From: Ramlibacter alkalitolerans
GTDB taxonomy: Bacteria; Pseudomonadota; Gammaproteobacteria; Burkholderiales; Burkholderiaceae_C
DNA: 64,000 nucleotides
NCBI RefSeq assembly: GCF_016722765.1
Contig: NZ_JAEQND010000003.1
Span: 1-64,000 of the forward strand
Reading direction: 5' to 3'
Shown here one piece after another: positions 23,305 through 32,199 of the stretch. Below the pieces are notes generated by a model. That model ran no database searches and had not been told where the DNA came from. It was given only the letters and a program-made list of their open reading frames with translations. The position numbers were made by a program, and so were the translations under genes. The number at the start of each line of letters is the position of its first letter. Position 1 is the first letter of the stretch.

Positions 23305-24666
23305 ATGCACGTCCCGTCCCCCGCCGTGTCCGCCACCGAGCGGCTGCAGCGCAGCCTCGATGCCATCCACCAGTGGGATCCGCTGGTGAAGGCCATGATC
23401 ACGGTGGATGCGGAAGGCGCCCGCCGCACGGCCGAGGCCGCGGACCGCGCCGCCGCCGAGGGGCGCTCGCTAGGCCTCCTGCACGGCGTGCCGCTGGTGG
23501 TCAAGGACAACATCGACACCGCCGGCCTGCGCACCACCTGCGGCTCGCTCTTCTTCGAGGACAACTTGCCCGCCGCGGATGCGACGGTGGTGAGGCGCCT
23601 GCGCGCCGCCGGCGCGGTGATCGTCGGCAAGTGCACGCTGCACGAATTCGCGTTCGGCGTGCGTTCGCTCAACCCGGTGGTGGGCCAGTGCCGCAATCCC
23701 TGGGATCCCGCTCGCATCCCGGGCGGCTCCAGCGGCGGCTCCGGCGTCGCGGTCGCCACCGGCATGGCGGAGATGGCGCTCGGCACGGACACCGGCGGCT
23801 CGGTGCGCATCCCCGCGGCCCTCAACGGCATCACCGGCCTGCGTCCCACCGTCGGACGCGTGTCCAACCATGGCTGCCTGCCGGTGAGCCCGACGCACGA
23901 CACCATCGGGCCGATGGCGCGCAGCGTCGAAGAGGTCGCGCTGCTGTTCGCCGTGATGTCTGGCCACGATGCCAGCGACCCGGTGAGCGAGCCGCGCGAG
24001 TTGCCCAACTTCCTGCCCCGCCTGCGCGACGGCATCGCCGGTCGCCGCATCGGCCGCCCCCGCAACCACTACTTCGACAACGTGTCCGCGCCCGTGGGTG
24101 CGGCCATCGAGGAGGCCGTGCGCACCTTCAGCCGCCTGGGCGCCGAGATCGTCGACGTCGAGGTGCCGGGCGCCGAGGAGGCGCACGCGTGGGCGACGGC
24201 CATGATCTATTCCGACGCCTGCGCGCTGCATGCGGCGCGGCTGCAAGAGGGCGGCGAACGCTGGGGCCCGCAGACACTGGAGCGCATGCGCATGGGCCTG
24301 CGCTACACCGGCACCGACTACGCGCGCTCCATGCGGCAGCGCGAGGCGTGGTGCCGCACGCTGGAGGATGTCTTCGGCCGCGTCGACCTGCTCCTGTCGC
24401 CCTCGAGCCCCACCGTAGCGCCCCTGATCGACGACCAGCGCAGCCTGTTCGAGGCCACTCGCGCGGTCACGCAGAACACCTATGCCGGCGCCTTCGGGCG
24501 CATCCCGGGCCTGTCGGTACCTTGCGGCGCCTCGCCCGAGGGCCTGCCGATCGGCGTGCAGCTGGAGTCCGCGTGCTGGAACGAGCCGCTGCTGCTGCAG
24601 GCCGGCTGGGCCTTCCAGTCCGTGACCGACTGGCACCAGCGACGCCCGTCTCTGCCGCGCGCCTGA
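23305..24666 (+). CDS. Amidase (amidase signature family), paralogue 1
   Basis: This 453-aa protein hydrolyses an amide with the Ser-cisSer-Lys triad. Lys67 lies in LVVKDNIDTAG, the Ser pair at about 142-143 in PGGSSGGSGVAVATG, and the nucleophile Ser166 in TDTGGSVRIPAA. No signal peptide is present, so it acts in the cytoplasm. It aligns without gaps over its first 170 residues with the amidase at 32200, so the two are paralogues. It leads the plus-strand operon with a TRAP transporter behind it. The operator-like palindrome lies just upstream. The substrate is unknown; GatA is excluded by the length and by the absence of gatB/gatC. Confidence 0.92.
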   Translation: MHVPSPAVSATERLQRSLDAIHQWDPLVKAMITVDAEGARRTAEAADRAAAEGRSLGLLHGVPLVVKDNIDTAGLRTTCGSLFFEDNLPAADATVVRRLRAAGAVIVGKCTLHEFAFGVRSLNPVVGQCRNPWDPARIPGGSSGGSGVAVATGMAEMALGTDTGGSVRIPAALNGITGLRPTVGRVSNHGCLPVSPTHDTIGPMARSVEEVALLFAVMSGHDASDPVSEPRELPNFLPRLRDGIAGRRIGRPRNHYFDNVSAPVGAAIEEAVRTFSRLGAEIVDVEVPGAEEAHAWATAMIYSDACALHAARLQEGGERWGPQTLERMRMGLRYTGTDYARSMRQREAWCRTLEDVFGRVDLLLSPSSPTVAPLIDDQRSLFEATRAVTQNTYAGAFGRIPGLSVPCGASPEGLPIGVQLESACWNEPLLLQAGWAFQSVTDWHQRRPSLPRA

Positions 24667-24745
24667 CGGCCGCGCATGTTCCCGTGCTCCGGCCGCCACG
24701 GCCGGAGCCGTCTTTGACCGCACCGATCCAGCAAAGGACCTCCCC

Positions 24746-25786
24746 ATGAAAAAGCTTCTGACCGCCGTCGCGGCAAGTGCCGTCCTTCTCACCGCCGGCA
24801 TCGCGCACGCCGCCGATCCCACCGTGCGCTGGAAGATGGCCGGCATGTTCGGCTCCAGCTTCAAGCCCATCGGTGGCCACATCGTGGCCATGACCAAGAA
24901 GGCGGAGCAGGCTTCGGGCGGCTCGCTCAAGATCCGCTTCTACGAGCCCGGCGCGCTGGTGCCGGTGCCGGGCATCTTCGATGCCGTCTCGCAGGGTTCC
25001 ATCGAGGCCGGCTACGCGGGCATCGGCTTCTTCACCAACAAGGAGCCGGGAATCGCGCTGTACAACGCCGCGCCCTTCACGCCGGATCTCGCCGAATTCA
25101 TGGCCTGGATCTACTACGGCGGCGGGCAGGAAGTGCTGGACGAGGTGCTCAAGCCGCACAAGATCAAGGCGATCTTCTGCGGCGTGCTGGCACCGGAGGC
25201 CGGCGGCTGGTTCCGCAAGGAGGTCAACGCGCTGTCGGACCTCAAGGGCCTGAAGATGCGCATCGGCGGATTGGGCGCCAACGTGCTGGAAAAGGTCGGC
25301 GTCTCCACGCAGGCCCTCGGCGGCGCCGACGTGTTCCCGGCGCTGGAACGCGGCGTGATCGACGCGGCCGAATACTCCAACCCGGGCGTCGACGAGTCGC
25401 TGGGCTTCGACCAGGCGGCCAAGTACTACTACTTCCCCGGCTGGCACAACCCCACCAGCCCCGAGTGGCTGATGGTCAACACCGACGCCTACGCCAAGCT
25501 CACGGCGGGCCAGAAGGCCGCGCTCGACATGGCCTGCGGCGACACCGTCGCGCGCAGCATCGCCGAGGGCGAGGTGGTGAGCATGCAGGCCCTGCAGCGG
25601 CTGCGCGCCAAGGGCGTGCAGGTGCGTCGCTGGAAGCCCGAGGTGGTCAACGAGCTGCGCCGCATGTGGTACGCCGAGGCCGAGCGCTTGAGCGGCGAGA
25701 ACGCCAACTTCAAGAAGATCTGGACCTCCATGTCCAACTTCCGCAAGGCGTACGCGGCCCAGCACGAACTGCAGCGGCTGGAGTGA
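24746..25786 (+). CDS. TRAP transporter solute-binding protein, set 1
   Basis: This is a 346-aa periplasmic receptor with a Sec signal peptide (MKKLLTAVAASAVLLTAGIA, cleavage after AHA). It has the DctP-type core, including the Arg of GLKMRIGGLGANVLEKVG that binds a substrate carboxylate, and VFPALERGVIDAAEYSNPGV in the hinge segment. The overall pattern (PTSPEWLMVNTDAYAKLTAG) resembles the receptors for 2-oxoacids or sugar acids (TakP/SmoM side of the family). The small and large permeases follow immediately. It should bind a carboxylate-bearing substrate of the amidase/hydrolase pair. Confidence 0.9.
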   Translation: MKKLLTAVAASAVLLTAGIAHAADPTVRWKMAGMFGSSFKPIGGHIVAMTKKAEQASGGSLKIRFYEPGALVPVPGIFDAVSQGSIEAGYAGIGFFTNKEPGIALYNAAPFTPDLAEFMAWIYYGGGQEVLDEVLKPHKIKAIFCGVLAPEAGGWFRKEVNALSDLKGLKMRIGGLGANVLEKVGVSTQALGGADVFPALERGVIDAAEYSNPGVDESLGFDQAAKYYYFPGWHNPTSPEWLMVNTDAYAKLTAGQKAALDMACGDTVARSIAEGEVVSMQALQRLRAKGVQVRRWKPEVVNELRRMWYAEAERLSGENANFKKIWTSMSNFRKAYAAQHELQRLE

Positions 25787-26421
25787 GCGTGGCGGCCAAC
25801 CTCGATCTCGCCGAGGCGGGCACGCCGCCGCTCGCGCCGCCGGCGCCGCGCGACGGGGCGGGCGCATTGCGGCTGGCGGAGCGGCTCGACCGCTTCGTCA
25901 CCGGCGCCGGCATGGCCGGCGGCTGGATGATCGTGCTGCTGGTGATCGTCGTGTGCATCGACGTCGTCACCCGCAAGTTCATCACCTTCCACTCCACCTT
26001 CCTGCAGGAACTGGAGTGGCACATCCACACGGTGGTGTTCGCGCTGTCCTTCGGCTTCGCCTACGTGCGCGGCGCCCACGTGCGCATCGACGTGATCCGC
26101 GACCGGCTGTCGCGCCCCTCGCGGGCGCGGCTCGAACTGGCCGGCATCATCCTGCTGCTGGTGCCCTTTGCCGTGCTGATCCTGTGGGTGGGCATCACCT
26201 TCGCGCACCAGGCACTGGTGCAGAACGAGGGCTCCACCTCGGCGCAGGGCATCCCGCACCGCTGGATCATCAAGTCGCTGATTCCGATCGGAATGGTGCT
26301 GCTGCTCACCGCGGCGGTGGCCACCGCGCTGCGCGCCTGGTGCTACCTGCGCGGGCAGGCCGATGCGCCCGAAGCCTTCGAGCAGGAACCGGTCTCGCTC
26401 GAAACTCCGGGAGCCGCCTGA
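25783..26421 (+). CDS. TRAP transporter small permease, set 1
   Basis: This 212-aa membrane protein has four hydrophobic segments in the DctQ pattern, among them GGWMIVLLVIVVCIDVVTRK and the conserved LQELEWHIHTVVFALSFGFA. I chose the GTG at 25783, which overlaps the receptor stop as GTGA; a second GTG lies two codons later. Its stop overlaps the start of the large permease (TGATG). It couples receptor and large permease in the Na+-driven importer. Confidence 0.88.
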   Translation: MSVAANLDLAEAGTPPLAPPAPRDGAGALRLAERLDRFVTGAGMAGGWMIVLLVIVVCIDVVTRKFITFHSTFLQELEWHIHTVVFALSFGFAYVRGAHVRIDVIRDRLSRPSRARLELAGIILLLVPFAVLILWVGITFAHQALVQNEGSTSAQGIPHRWIIKSLIPIGMVLLLTAAVATALRAWCYLRGQADAPEAFEQEPVSLETPGAA

Positions 26422-27794
26422 TGGACTATCTCGTCGACCACTTGGCCATCCTGATGTTCGTCGCGCTCGCCGGGATGCTGTTCTCCGGCTTCCCGGTGGC
26501 GATGGTGATCGGAGGGATCTCGCTCCTCTTCGGGCTGATCGGTGCCGCCTTCGGCGTATTCGCGCCCACCGAGTTCTTCAACTTCCTGCCGCGGATGTGG
26601 GGCGGGGCGGCCGAGAACCTCGTGCTGATCGCCGCGCCCCTGTTCATCTTCATGGGCGTGCTGCTGGAAAAGAGCGGCGTCGCCGCGGACCTGCTGCGCT
26701 GTCTGCAACTGCTGCTGCGCCGCGTGCCCGGGGGCCTGGCGCTGGGCGTCGCGCTCATGGGCACGATCATGGCCGCCACCACCGGCATCATCGGCGCATC
26801 GATCGTCATGCTGTGCATGCTGTCGCTGCCGGTGATGCTGCAGCAGGGCTACGACAAGGGCCTGGCCACCGGCGTCATCGCGGCCTCTGGCACGCTCGGC
26901 ATCCTGATCCCGCCCAGCATCATGCTGGTGATCATGGGAGACCTGATGCAGATCTCCACCGGCAAGCTGTTCCTGGGCGCCATGCTGCCCGGACTCATGC
27001 TCGCCGGCCTGTACCTGGTCTACATCGTGACGGTGTGCTGGTTCAAGCCGAAGCTCGCGCCGCCGATGCCCGCGGACGACATGTCGATCAGCACCGGGCG
27101 GCTGGTGATGATGCTGGTGAAGGGCTTCGTGCCGCCCACCGTGCTGATCGGCCTGGTGCTCGGTTCGATCTTCTTCGGCTGGGCGACGCCGACGGAAGCG
27201 GCGGCGGTGGGTGCGCTGGGCGCCACGGTGCTGGCGCTGGCGTACGGCCGCCTGTCGTGGCGGCTGGTGAACGAGTCGGTGCGGTCCTCCACGCTCACGA
27301 TCGGCATGGTGTTCCTGGTGATCCTGGCTGCCACCTGCTTCTCCTACGTGTTTCGCTCGCTGGGCGGCGACGACGTGATCCACGACTTCCTGAACGCCAG
27401 CGGCCTCGGGCCCTGGGGGCTGCTGTCGCTGCTGATGTTCGCCGTCTTCCTGCTCGGGTTCTTCTTCGACTGGCTGGAGATCATCCTGATCGTGCTGCCG
27501 ATCTTCGCGCCGGTGGTCACCACGCTGGACTTCTCCGCGCACGTGGCGGACAAGCAGGAAGTCCTCTACTGGTTCGCGGTGCTGGTGGCCGTCAACCTGC
27601 AAAGCTCCTTCCTCACCCCGCCGTTCGGCTTCGCCCTGTTCTTCATCAAGGGCACGGCGCCGCCCGCGGTCCGCATGGGCCACATCTACAAGGGCATCGT
27701 GCCTTTCGTGGGACTGCAGGTCGTGGGCATCCTGCTCGTGATGGCGTTTCCGGAGATCGTGCTCTGGCTGCCGCGTCTCCTCCTCGACAAATGA
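26421..27794 (+). CDS. TRAP transporter large permease, set 1
   Basis: The 457-aa DctM-type protein starts at the ATG 26421 (MDYLVDHLAILMFVALAGML). It has about 12 membrane segments and the family landmarks FSGFPVAMVIGG, APLFIFMGVLLEKSGVAADL, GTLGILIPPSIMLVIMGDLM and FFDWLEIILIVLPIFAPVV. It is the channel-forming subunit of the secondary importer. Length is in the upper range for DctM, and an extended loop (LAPPMPADDMSISTGRLVMM) lies near residue 215. The hydrolase gene follows 13 bases later. Confidence 0.92.
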   Translation: MDYLVDHLAILMFVALAGMLFSGFPVAMVIGGISLLFGLIGAAFGVFAPTEFFNFLPRMWGGAAENLVLIAAPLFIFMGVLLEKSGVAADLLRCLQLLLRRVPGGLALGVALMGTIMAATTGIIGASIVMLCMLSLPVMLQQGYDKGLATGVIAASGTLGILIPPSIMLVIMGDLMQISTGKLFLGAMLPGLMLAGLYLVYIVTVCWFKPKLAPPMPADDMSISTGRLVMMLVKGFVPPTVLIGLVLGSIFFGWATPTEAAAVGALGATVLALAYGRLSWRLVNESVRSSTLTIGMVFLVILAATCFSYVFRSLGGDDVIHDFLNASGLGPWGLLSLLMFAVFLLGFFFDWLEIILIVLPIFAPVVTTLDFSAHVADKQEVLYWFAVLVAVNLQSSFLTPPFGFALFFIKGTAPPAVRMGHIYKGIVPFVGLQVVGILLVMAFPEIVLWLPRLLLDK

Positions 27795-27807
27795 AAGGAA
27801 AGCAACG

Positions 27808-28539
27808 ATGAACTCCTGGGAGAGCTACCTCTCGGAAGCGGACCGCGCGACGCTCGCGCGCGGAAAGTGGGGCCAGCGCATCCAGCCTGGCGTGCGGCCG
27901 GCCATCGTGTCGATCGACGTGCAGAACTACATGGTGGGCCGGCGCGGCGAACCGGACGGGGAGTATCCGTACAGCTGCGGCGGCATCGGCTGGGAGGCGG
28001 TCGATGCCTCCAAGGAGATCCTCGCCGCCGCGCGCGCCGCCGGCGCGCCGGTGCTGTACACGCGCTTCGCGCTCGATGCGAATGGCCACGAGGGCGGCAT
28101 GTTCGCCCGCAAGGTGGGCAAGGGCGCGGGCGAGAACGCATTCCTCGAAGGCACGCATGGCGCCGAGCTGCTGGCCGAGGTCGGCCCGCAGCCTGGCGAC
28201 TTCGTCTTCACCAAGAAGAAGGTCAGCGCGTTCTTCGGCACCCCGCTGCTGTCCTACCTGACGGACCTGCAGGTCGACACGGTGATCGTGATCGGCGGCT
28301 CCACCAGCAACTGCGTGCGCGCCACCGTTGTGGACGCGTCCCAGTACAACTTCCGCGTGCTGGTGCCGCAGGAGGCGGTGTTCGACCGCATCCCGCTGTC
28401 GCACGCCGTGTCGCTGTTCGACATGAACCGCACCTATGCCGACGTGCTGCCCACGAACGAGGTGGTTGCCTACTTGCGCGGCATCGCGCAGCGCGCCGCC
28501 GGCGCGCGGCTCTCCGCGGTCCGCGCCCAGGCGGCTTGA
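27808..28539 (+). CDS. Isochorismatase-family cysteine hydrolase, paralogue 1
   Basis: The 243-aa protein has the Asp-Lys-Cys catalytic set of this family: Asp37 in IVSIDVQNYM, a Lys at 136-138 in FTKKKVSAFFGT, and Cys169 in GGSTSNCVRATVVDA. Members with this pattern include N-carbamoylsarcosine amidase, maleamate amidase and ureidoacrylate amidase, all hydrolases of C-N bonds next to a carboxylate. A good ribosome site (AAAGGAAAG) precedes the ATG. It closes the first transporter set and is followed by a second TRAP system. I infer that it removes ammonia or a carbamoyl group from the imported compound. Confidence 0.88.
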   Translation: MNSWESYLSEADRATLARGKWGQRIQPGVRPAIVSIDVQNYMVGRRGEPDGEYPYSCGGIGWEAVDASKEILAAARAAGAPVLYTRFALDANGHEGGMFARKVGKGAGENAFLEGTHGAELLAEVGPQPGDFVFTKKKVSAFFGTPLLSYLTDLQVDTVIVIGGSTSNCVRATVVDASQYNFRVLVPQEAVFDRIPLSHAVSLFDMNRTYADVLPTNEVVAYLRGIAQRAAGARLSAVRAQAA

Positions 28540-28579
28540 GCCCGCATCCTTCATCACCGAATCGCTGCAAGAGGAATCC

Positions 28580-29662
28580 ATGGACAAGAGACATTTCATC
28601 GCCGCCGGCCTGCTGGCCGGCGCCTGCGCGCTGGCGCCTGCGGCCTTCGCGCAGGAGTCGATCAAGCTCAAGGTGGCGTCGAACTATCCGGCCACCTCGC
28701 TGTTCAGCCGCGTGCAGAAGCACATGCTGGACGAGGTCACGGCGAGCACCAACGGGCGCGTCACTTTCGAGTGGTACTACGGCGGCGTGCTGCTGAAGGC
28801 CGCCGACGTGTTCCCCGGCGTCGGCCGGGGCGCCGCCGACATCGCCTTCACGGTGCCCGCCGCGTTCAACCCGCGCGAGTACCCGATCACCGGTGTCACC
28901 TTGCCCTTCCTGACGGAGAACGTGCAGGCCGCGAGCCTCGCCTTCCGCGACTGGTACAACACCACGCCCGCGGTGCAGAAGGAATACCAGCGCAACAACG
29001 TGCGCTTCCTGCTGGCGGTGCCCGCGTCGGAGAACGTGCTGTGGAGCCAGAAGAAGGTGAACACCGCCGCGGACCTGAAAGGCATGCGCATCCGCATGCT
29101 CGCAGGCCCCGGCGATGCGCTGTCGCTGCTGGGCGCCACGGCCGTGACGGTGCCTTACACGGACGCGATCGACCTGCTGTCGCGCGGCGGCGTGGAGGCG
29201 ATCTCGGCGACGCCCTTCGAGCAGGGCGTGAAGGACGGCCTGCCGGAGATGGTGAACTATCTCTCGTCCGCCGGCCGCATGGGCATCTACGCCGCGGTGA
29301 TCACGGCGATGAACCTGGATCGCTGGAATTCGCTGCCGAAGGACGTCCAGGCCGCCTTCCTCAAGGCCGCGGACAACGCCATCCAGTACTACGCCGAGGC
29401 GCAGGGCAAGGACGCCGACGAATCGGTCGACATCCTGCTGAAGGCCAAGCGGGTGCAGGTACTCAAGATGGATCCGCAGGAGGAGAAGGCCTGGCGTGAC
29501 AAGACGCGCGACGCGATCCTGAAGAAGTACCACGACCAGGTGGCACGCACGGGCGCGGACGGCAACCAGCTGGTGGCCAGCTACACCGCGCTGGTGCGCA
29601 AGTACGAGCAGAGCCACCCGTACCAGACCGGCATCGACCGCTACTTTGCCCGGAAGAAGTGA
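28580..29662 (+). CDS. TRAP transporter solute-binding protein, set 2
   Basis: This 360-aa periplasmic receptor has a signal peptide (MDKRHFIAAGLLAGACALAP, cleavage after AFA). The substrate Arg is expected in LKGMRIRMLAGPGDALSLLG, followed by TVPYTDAIDLLSRGGVEAIS, both standard DctP blocks. It is clearly different in sequence from the receptor at 24746, so the two importers probably take different, though related, substrates. The small permease gene follows with a TGATG overlap. The ATG at 28580 is preceded by GAGGAA. Confidence 0.9.
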   Translation: MDKRHFIAAGLLAGACALAPAAFAQESIKLKVASNYPATSLFSRVQKHMLDEVTASTNGRVTFEWYYGGVLLKAADVFPGVGRGAADIAFTVPAAFNPREYPITGVTLPFLTENVQAASLAFRDWYNTTPAVQKEYQRNNVRFLLAVPASENVLWSQKKVNTAADLKGMRIRMLAGPGDALSLLGATAVTVPYTDAIDLLSRGGVEAISATPFEQGVKDGLPEMVNYLSSAGRMGIYAAVITAMNLDRWNSLPKDVQAAFLKAADNAIQYYAEAQGKDADESVDILLKAKRVQVLKMDPQEEKAWRDKTRDAILKKYHDQVARTGADGNQLVASYTALVRKYEQSHPYQTGIDRYFARKK

Positions 29663-30219
29663 TGCGCCAGGCGCTGCTCGCATGCGCAAGGCGCACCAAT
29701 GCCCTGTCGCAGGGCATGGCCCGCCTCACCGGCCTGCTGATCATCGTGCTCATGCTCGCGGTGGTGGCAGACTCGCTGCTGCGCGGCGCCGCCAACATCG
29801 CGATCTGGGGCGTGCTCGAACTGAGCACGATGATGCTGCTGGCGCTCGTCTACCTGGGGCTGCCGGCCACGCAGGCGGAGCGGGTGAACTTCCGGGTTTC
29901 CGTGTTCACCGACCGTCTGCCCCGGCGCGCCAACCTGGCGCTGGGCGGCCTGTTGCTGCTGCTGCAGCTGGCGCTGCTCGCCATCCTGGCCTGGTTCAGC
30001 TGGCGCAGCGCGCTGTTCTCCTTCCACCGGCAGGAAGTCTCCATCGGGCTGGTGGAGATCCCGCTGTGGCCGCACCGTACGCTGGTGGCGGTGGGCCTCA
30101 CGCTCCTGTGGTGGCAGGCCTTCGTCAGCGGCATCGAGCTGGTGCTGCACGGCAAGCACCCTTATGAACTGGACCTGAAGGCCGAAGTCGAGGGCGCGAT
30201 CGGGAGGCAGGCGGCATGA
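29662..30219 (+). CDS. TRAP transporter small permease, set 2
   Basis: This is a 185-aa DctQ-type membrane protein with four hydrophobic segments (first: LTGLLIIVLMLAVVADSLLR; then ELSTMMLLALVYLGLPATQA). I use the ATG at 29662, which overlaps the receptor stop; a GTG one codon earlier is also possible. The end overlaps the large permease start by four bases. It is shorter than its counterpart in set 1, as is common for this subunit. Confidence 0.86.
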   Translation: MRQALLACARRTNALSQGMARLTGLLIIVLMLAVVADSLLRGAANIAIWGVLELSTMMLLALVYLGLPATQAERVNFRVSVFTDRLPRRANLALGGLLLLLQLALLAILAWFSWRSALFSFHRQEVSIGLVEIPLWPHRTLVAVGLTLLWWQAFVSGIELVLHGKHPYELDLKAEVEGAIGRQAA

Positions 30220-31511
30220 CGGCCGGTGCACAAGGCCTGCTGATGATCGCCGGCCTGTTCGTCCTGCTGGCCATGGGCCTGCCGATCGCCATGGCGCTGG
30301 TCGCCAGCGGCGTCGTCGCCATCCTGAGCGTGCAGGGCTGGTCGGCCGCCGACTACCTGCTCGGCGCGCTGCCGTATTCCGGCGCGGCGGAATTCGCGTT
30401 CATCGTGATCCCGCTGTTCCTGTTCATGGGCCACATGGCGTTTTCCGCGGGTGTGTCCGAGCGCGGCTTCCGCGCGGCGCTGGCGTGGTTCGGGCACATC
30501 CCGGGCGGGCTGGGCATCGCGGCGGTCTCGGCGTGCGCCGCGTTCGCCACGGTGTCGGGGTCCTCCATCGCGACCGCCGCCACGGTGGCCAAGGTCGCCG
30601 TGCCGGAAATGCTCAAGGCCGGCTACAGCAAGCGGCTCGCGGGCGCGGCCGTCGCCACCGGCGGCACGCTGGGCGTGCTGATCCCGCCCTCCAGCGTGAT
30701 GGTGCTGTATTCGATCGCGACCGAGACGCCGATCCCGCACCTGTTCATGGCCGGCATCGTGCCGGGCATCCTTACCGCCGTGCTCTACGCCGTCCTGATC
30801 CACATGACGGTGCGCCGGGACCCTTCGATGAAGGAACTGACCGTTCTGCCGCGCGCGCCCATGAAGCAGCGCCTGCGGCTGACGCTGTCGTCCTGGGAGA
30901 TCATCCTGCTGTTCGCGGTGGTGATGGGGACGCTGTACGCGGGCCTCGCGACCGCGACCGAGGCGGCCGGCTACGGCGCCCTGGCGGCCCTGGCGGTGGC
31001 GCTCGCGCGCGGCACCCGCTGGGAGGAAGTGAAGAAGGGCCTGCAGGTCTCCGGCGCCAGCACGGCATCGATCTTCTTCCTGATCATCGGCGCCGGCATC
31101 TTCAGCGTGGCGCTGGCCACGACGCAGATGCCGCAGCAGATCGCGACCGCCGTCACCTCGCTGCAGCTGCCGCCGGTGCTGCTCATGATCCTGCTGCTGC
31201 TGCCCTTCCTGGTGCTGGGCTGCTTCATCGACGCGGCCTCGATGGTGCTGCTGACGATGCCCATCATCTTCCCGATCGTGAAGCAGGCCGGCATCGACCC
31301 GGTGCTGTTCGGGATCCTGGTGGTGAAGATGACGGAGATCGGCAACATCACGCCGCCCGTGGGCCTGAACGTGTTCGTGGTGAGCACGACTTGCCCGGAG
31401 ATTCCGGTGCGGGAAGCCTTCCGCGGCGTTCTGCCCTTCTTCGTGGTCGAACTGGTCGTGGTGGCGCTGCTGATCGCCTTCCCGTCGCTTACCCTGGGCC
31501 TCGTGCGCTGA
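30216..31511 (+). CDS. TRAP transporter large permease, set 2
   Basis: This 431-aa DctM-type protein has the usual landmarks: LFVLLAMGLPIAMALVASGV, IPLFLFMGHMAFSAGVSERG, the Ser-rich motif FATVSGSSIATAATVAKVAV, and GGTLGVLIPPSSVMVLYSIA. Near the end IEIGNITPPVG-type sequence appears as MTEIGNITPPVGLNVFVVST, the standard TRAP C-terminal signature. About 12 membrane segments are expected. It completes the second importer and is followed 17 bases later by the second isochorismatase-family gene. Confidence 0.92.
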   Translation: MTAGAQGLLMIAGLFVLLAMGLPIAMALVASGVVAILSVQGWSAADYLLGALPYSGAAEFAFIVIPLFLFMGHMAFSAGVSERGFRAALAWFGHIPGGLGIAAVSACAAFATVSGSSIATAATVAKVAVPEMLKAGYSKRLAGAAVATGGTLGVLIPPSSVMVLYSIATETPIPHLFMAGIVPGILTAVLYAVLIHMTVRRDPSMKELTVLPRAPMKQRLRLTLSSWEIILLFAVVMGTLYAGLATATEAAGYGALAALAVALARGTRWEEVKKGLQVSGASTASIFFLIIGAGIFSVALATTQMPQQIATAVTSLQLPPVLLMILLLLPFLVLGCFIDAASMVLLTMPIIFPIVKQAGIDPVLFGILVVKMTEIGNITPPVGLNVFVVSTTCPEIPVREAFRGVLPFFVVELVVVALLIAFPSLTLGLVR

Positions 31512-31528
31512 GGCCGCAAGAAATCCCC

Positions 31529-32176
31529 ATGACAACGCAACTCGATACCGCGGCCGACGTCCGCGCGGACTACCTGCGCAAAGGCTTCCTCGGCCAGGTG
31601 GGCTTCGGCCGCAGCCCCTGCCTGCTCGTGGTGGACCTCACCAACGGCTTCACCGACCCGTCCTCGCCGCTGGGCTCGGAGCTGTCGGACGTGATCGCCG
31701 CCAACAACGAACTGCTTGCCGTGGCCCGCGAGCGCGGGATTCCCGTGATCTTCAGCATCGTGCGCTACGACCACCCTCGCGAGGCCGGCGTGTGGCTGCG
31801 CAAGGTGCCGGCGCTGGGCATCCTGAAGACGGGCAGCGGGACCGAAGACGTCGACGCGCGGCTCGCACCCCGGCCGGACGAACAGATCCTGGTGAAGAAG
31901 TTCGGCTCCTGCTTCTTCGGCACGACGCTGGCCAGCCAGCTCACCTCCCAGGGCATCGACACGGTGATCGTCACCGGCGTGTCCACCAGCGGCTGCGTGC
32001 GCGCGACGGTGGTCGACGCCGTGCAGCACGGATTCCGCGCCATCGTGCCCCGCGAGGCGGTGGGCGACCGCGCCCGCGCGCCGCACGAGGCGAACCTGTT
32101 CGACATGCAGGCCAAGTACGCGGACGTGCTGGAACTCGCGCGGGTGAAGGACTACCTGCAGACGGTGCCCCGCTGA
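31529..32176 (+). CDS. Isochorismatase-family cysteine hydrolase, paralogue 2
   Basis: The protein of 215 aa starts at the ATG 31529 (MTTQLDTAADVRADYLRKGF). Asp36 in LLVVDLTNGF, Lys123/124 in ILVKKFGSCFFGT and Cys156 in GVSTSGCVRATVVDA form the catalytic set. The sequence around the active site is that of N-carbamoylsarcosine amidase and related C-N hydrolases. It shares the layout but not close identity with the hydrolase at 27808. Together with the downstream amidase it repeats, in a different order, the amidase-transporter-hydrolase module found earlier in the same operon. Confidence 0.88.
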   Translation: MTTQLDTAADVRADYLRKGFLGQVGFGRSPCLLVVDLTNGFTDPSSPLGSELSDVIAANNELLAVARERGIPVIFSIVRYDHPREAGVWLRKVPALGILKTGSGTEDVDARLAPRPDEQILVKKFGSCFFGTTLASQLTSQGIDTVIVTGVSTSGCVRATVVDAVQHGFRAIVPREAVGDRARAPHEANLFDMQAKYADVLELARVKDYLQTVPR

Positions 32177-32199
32177 CGCCAACAACGAAGGAAAACGAC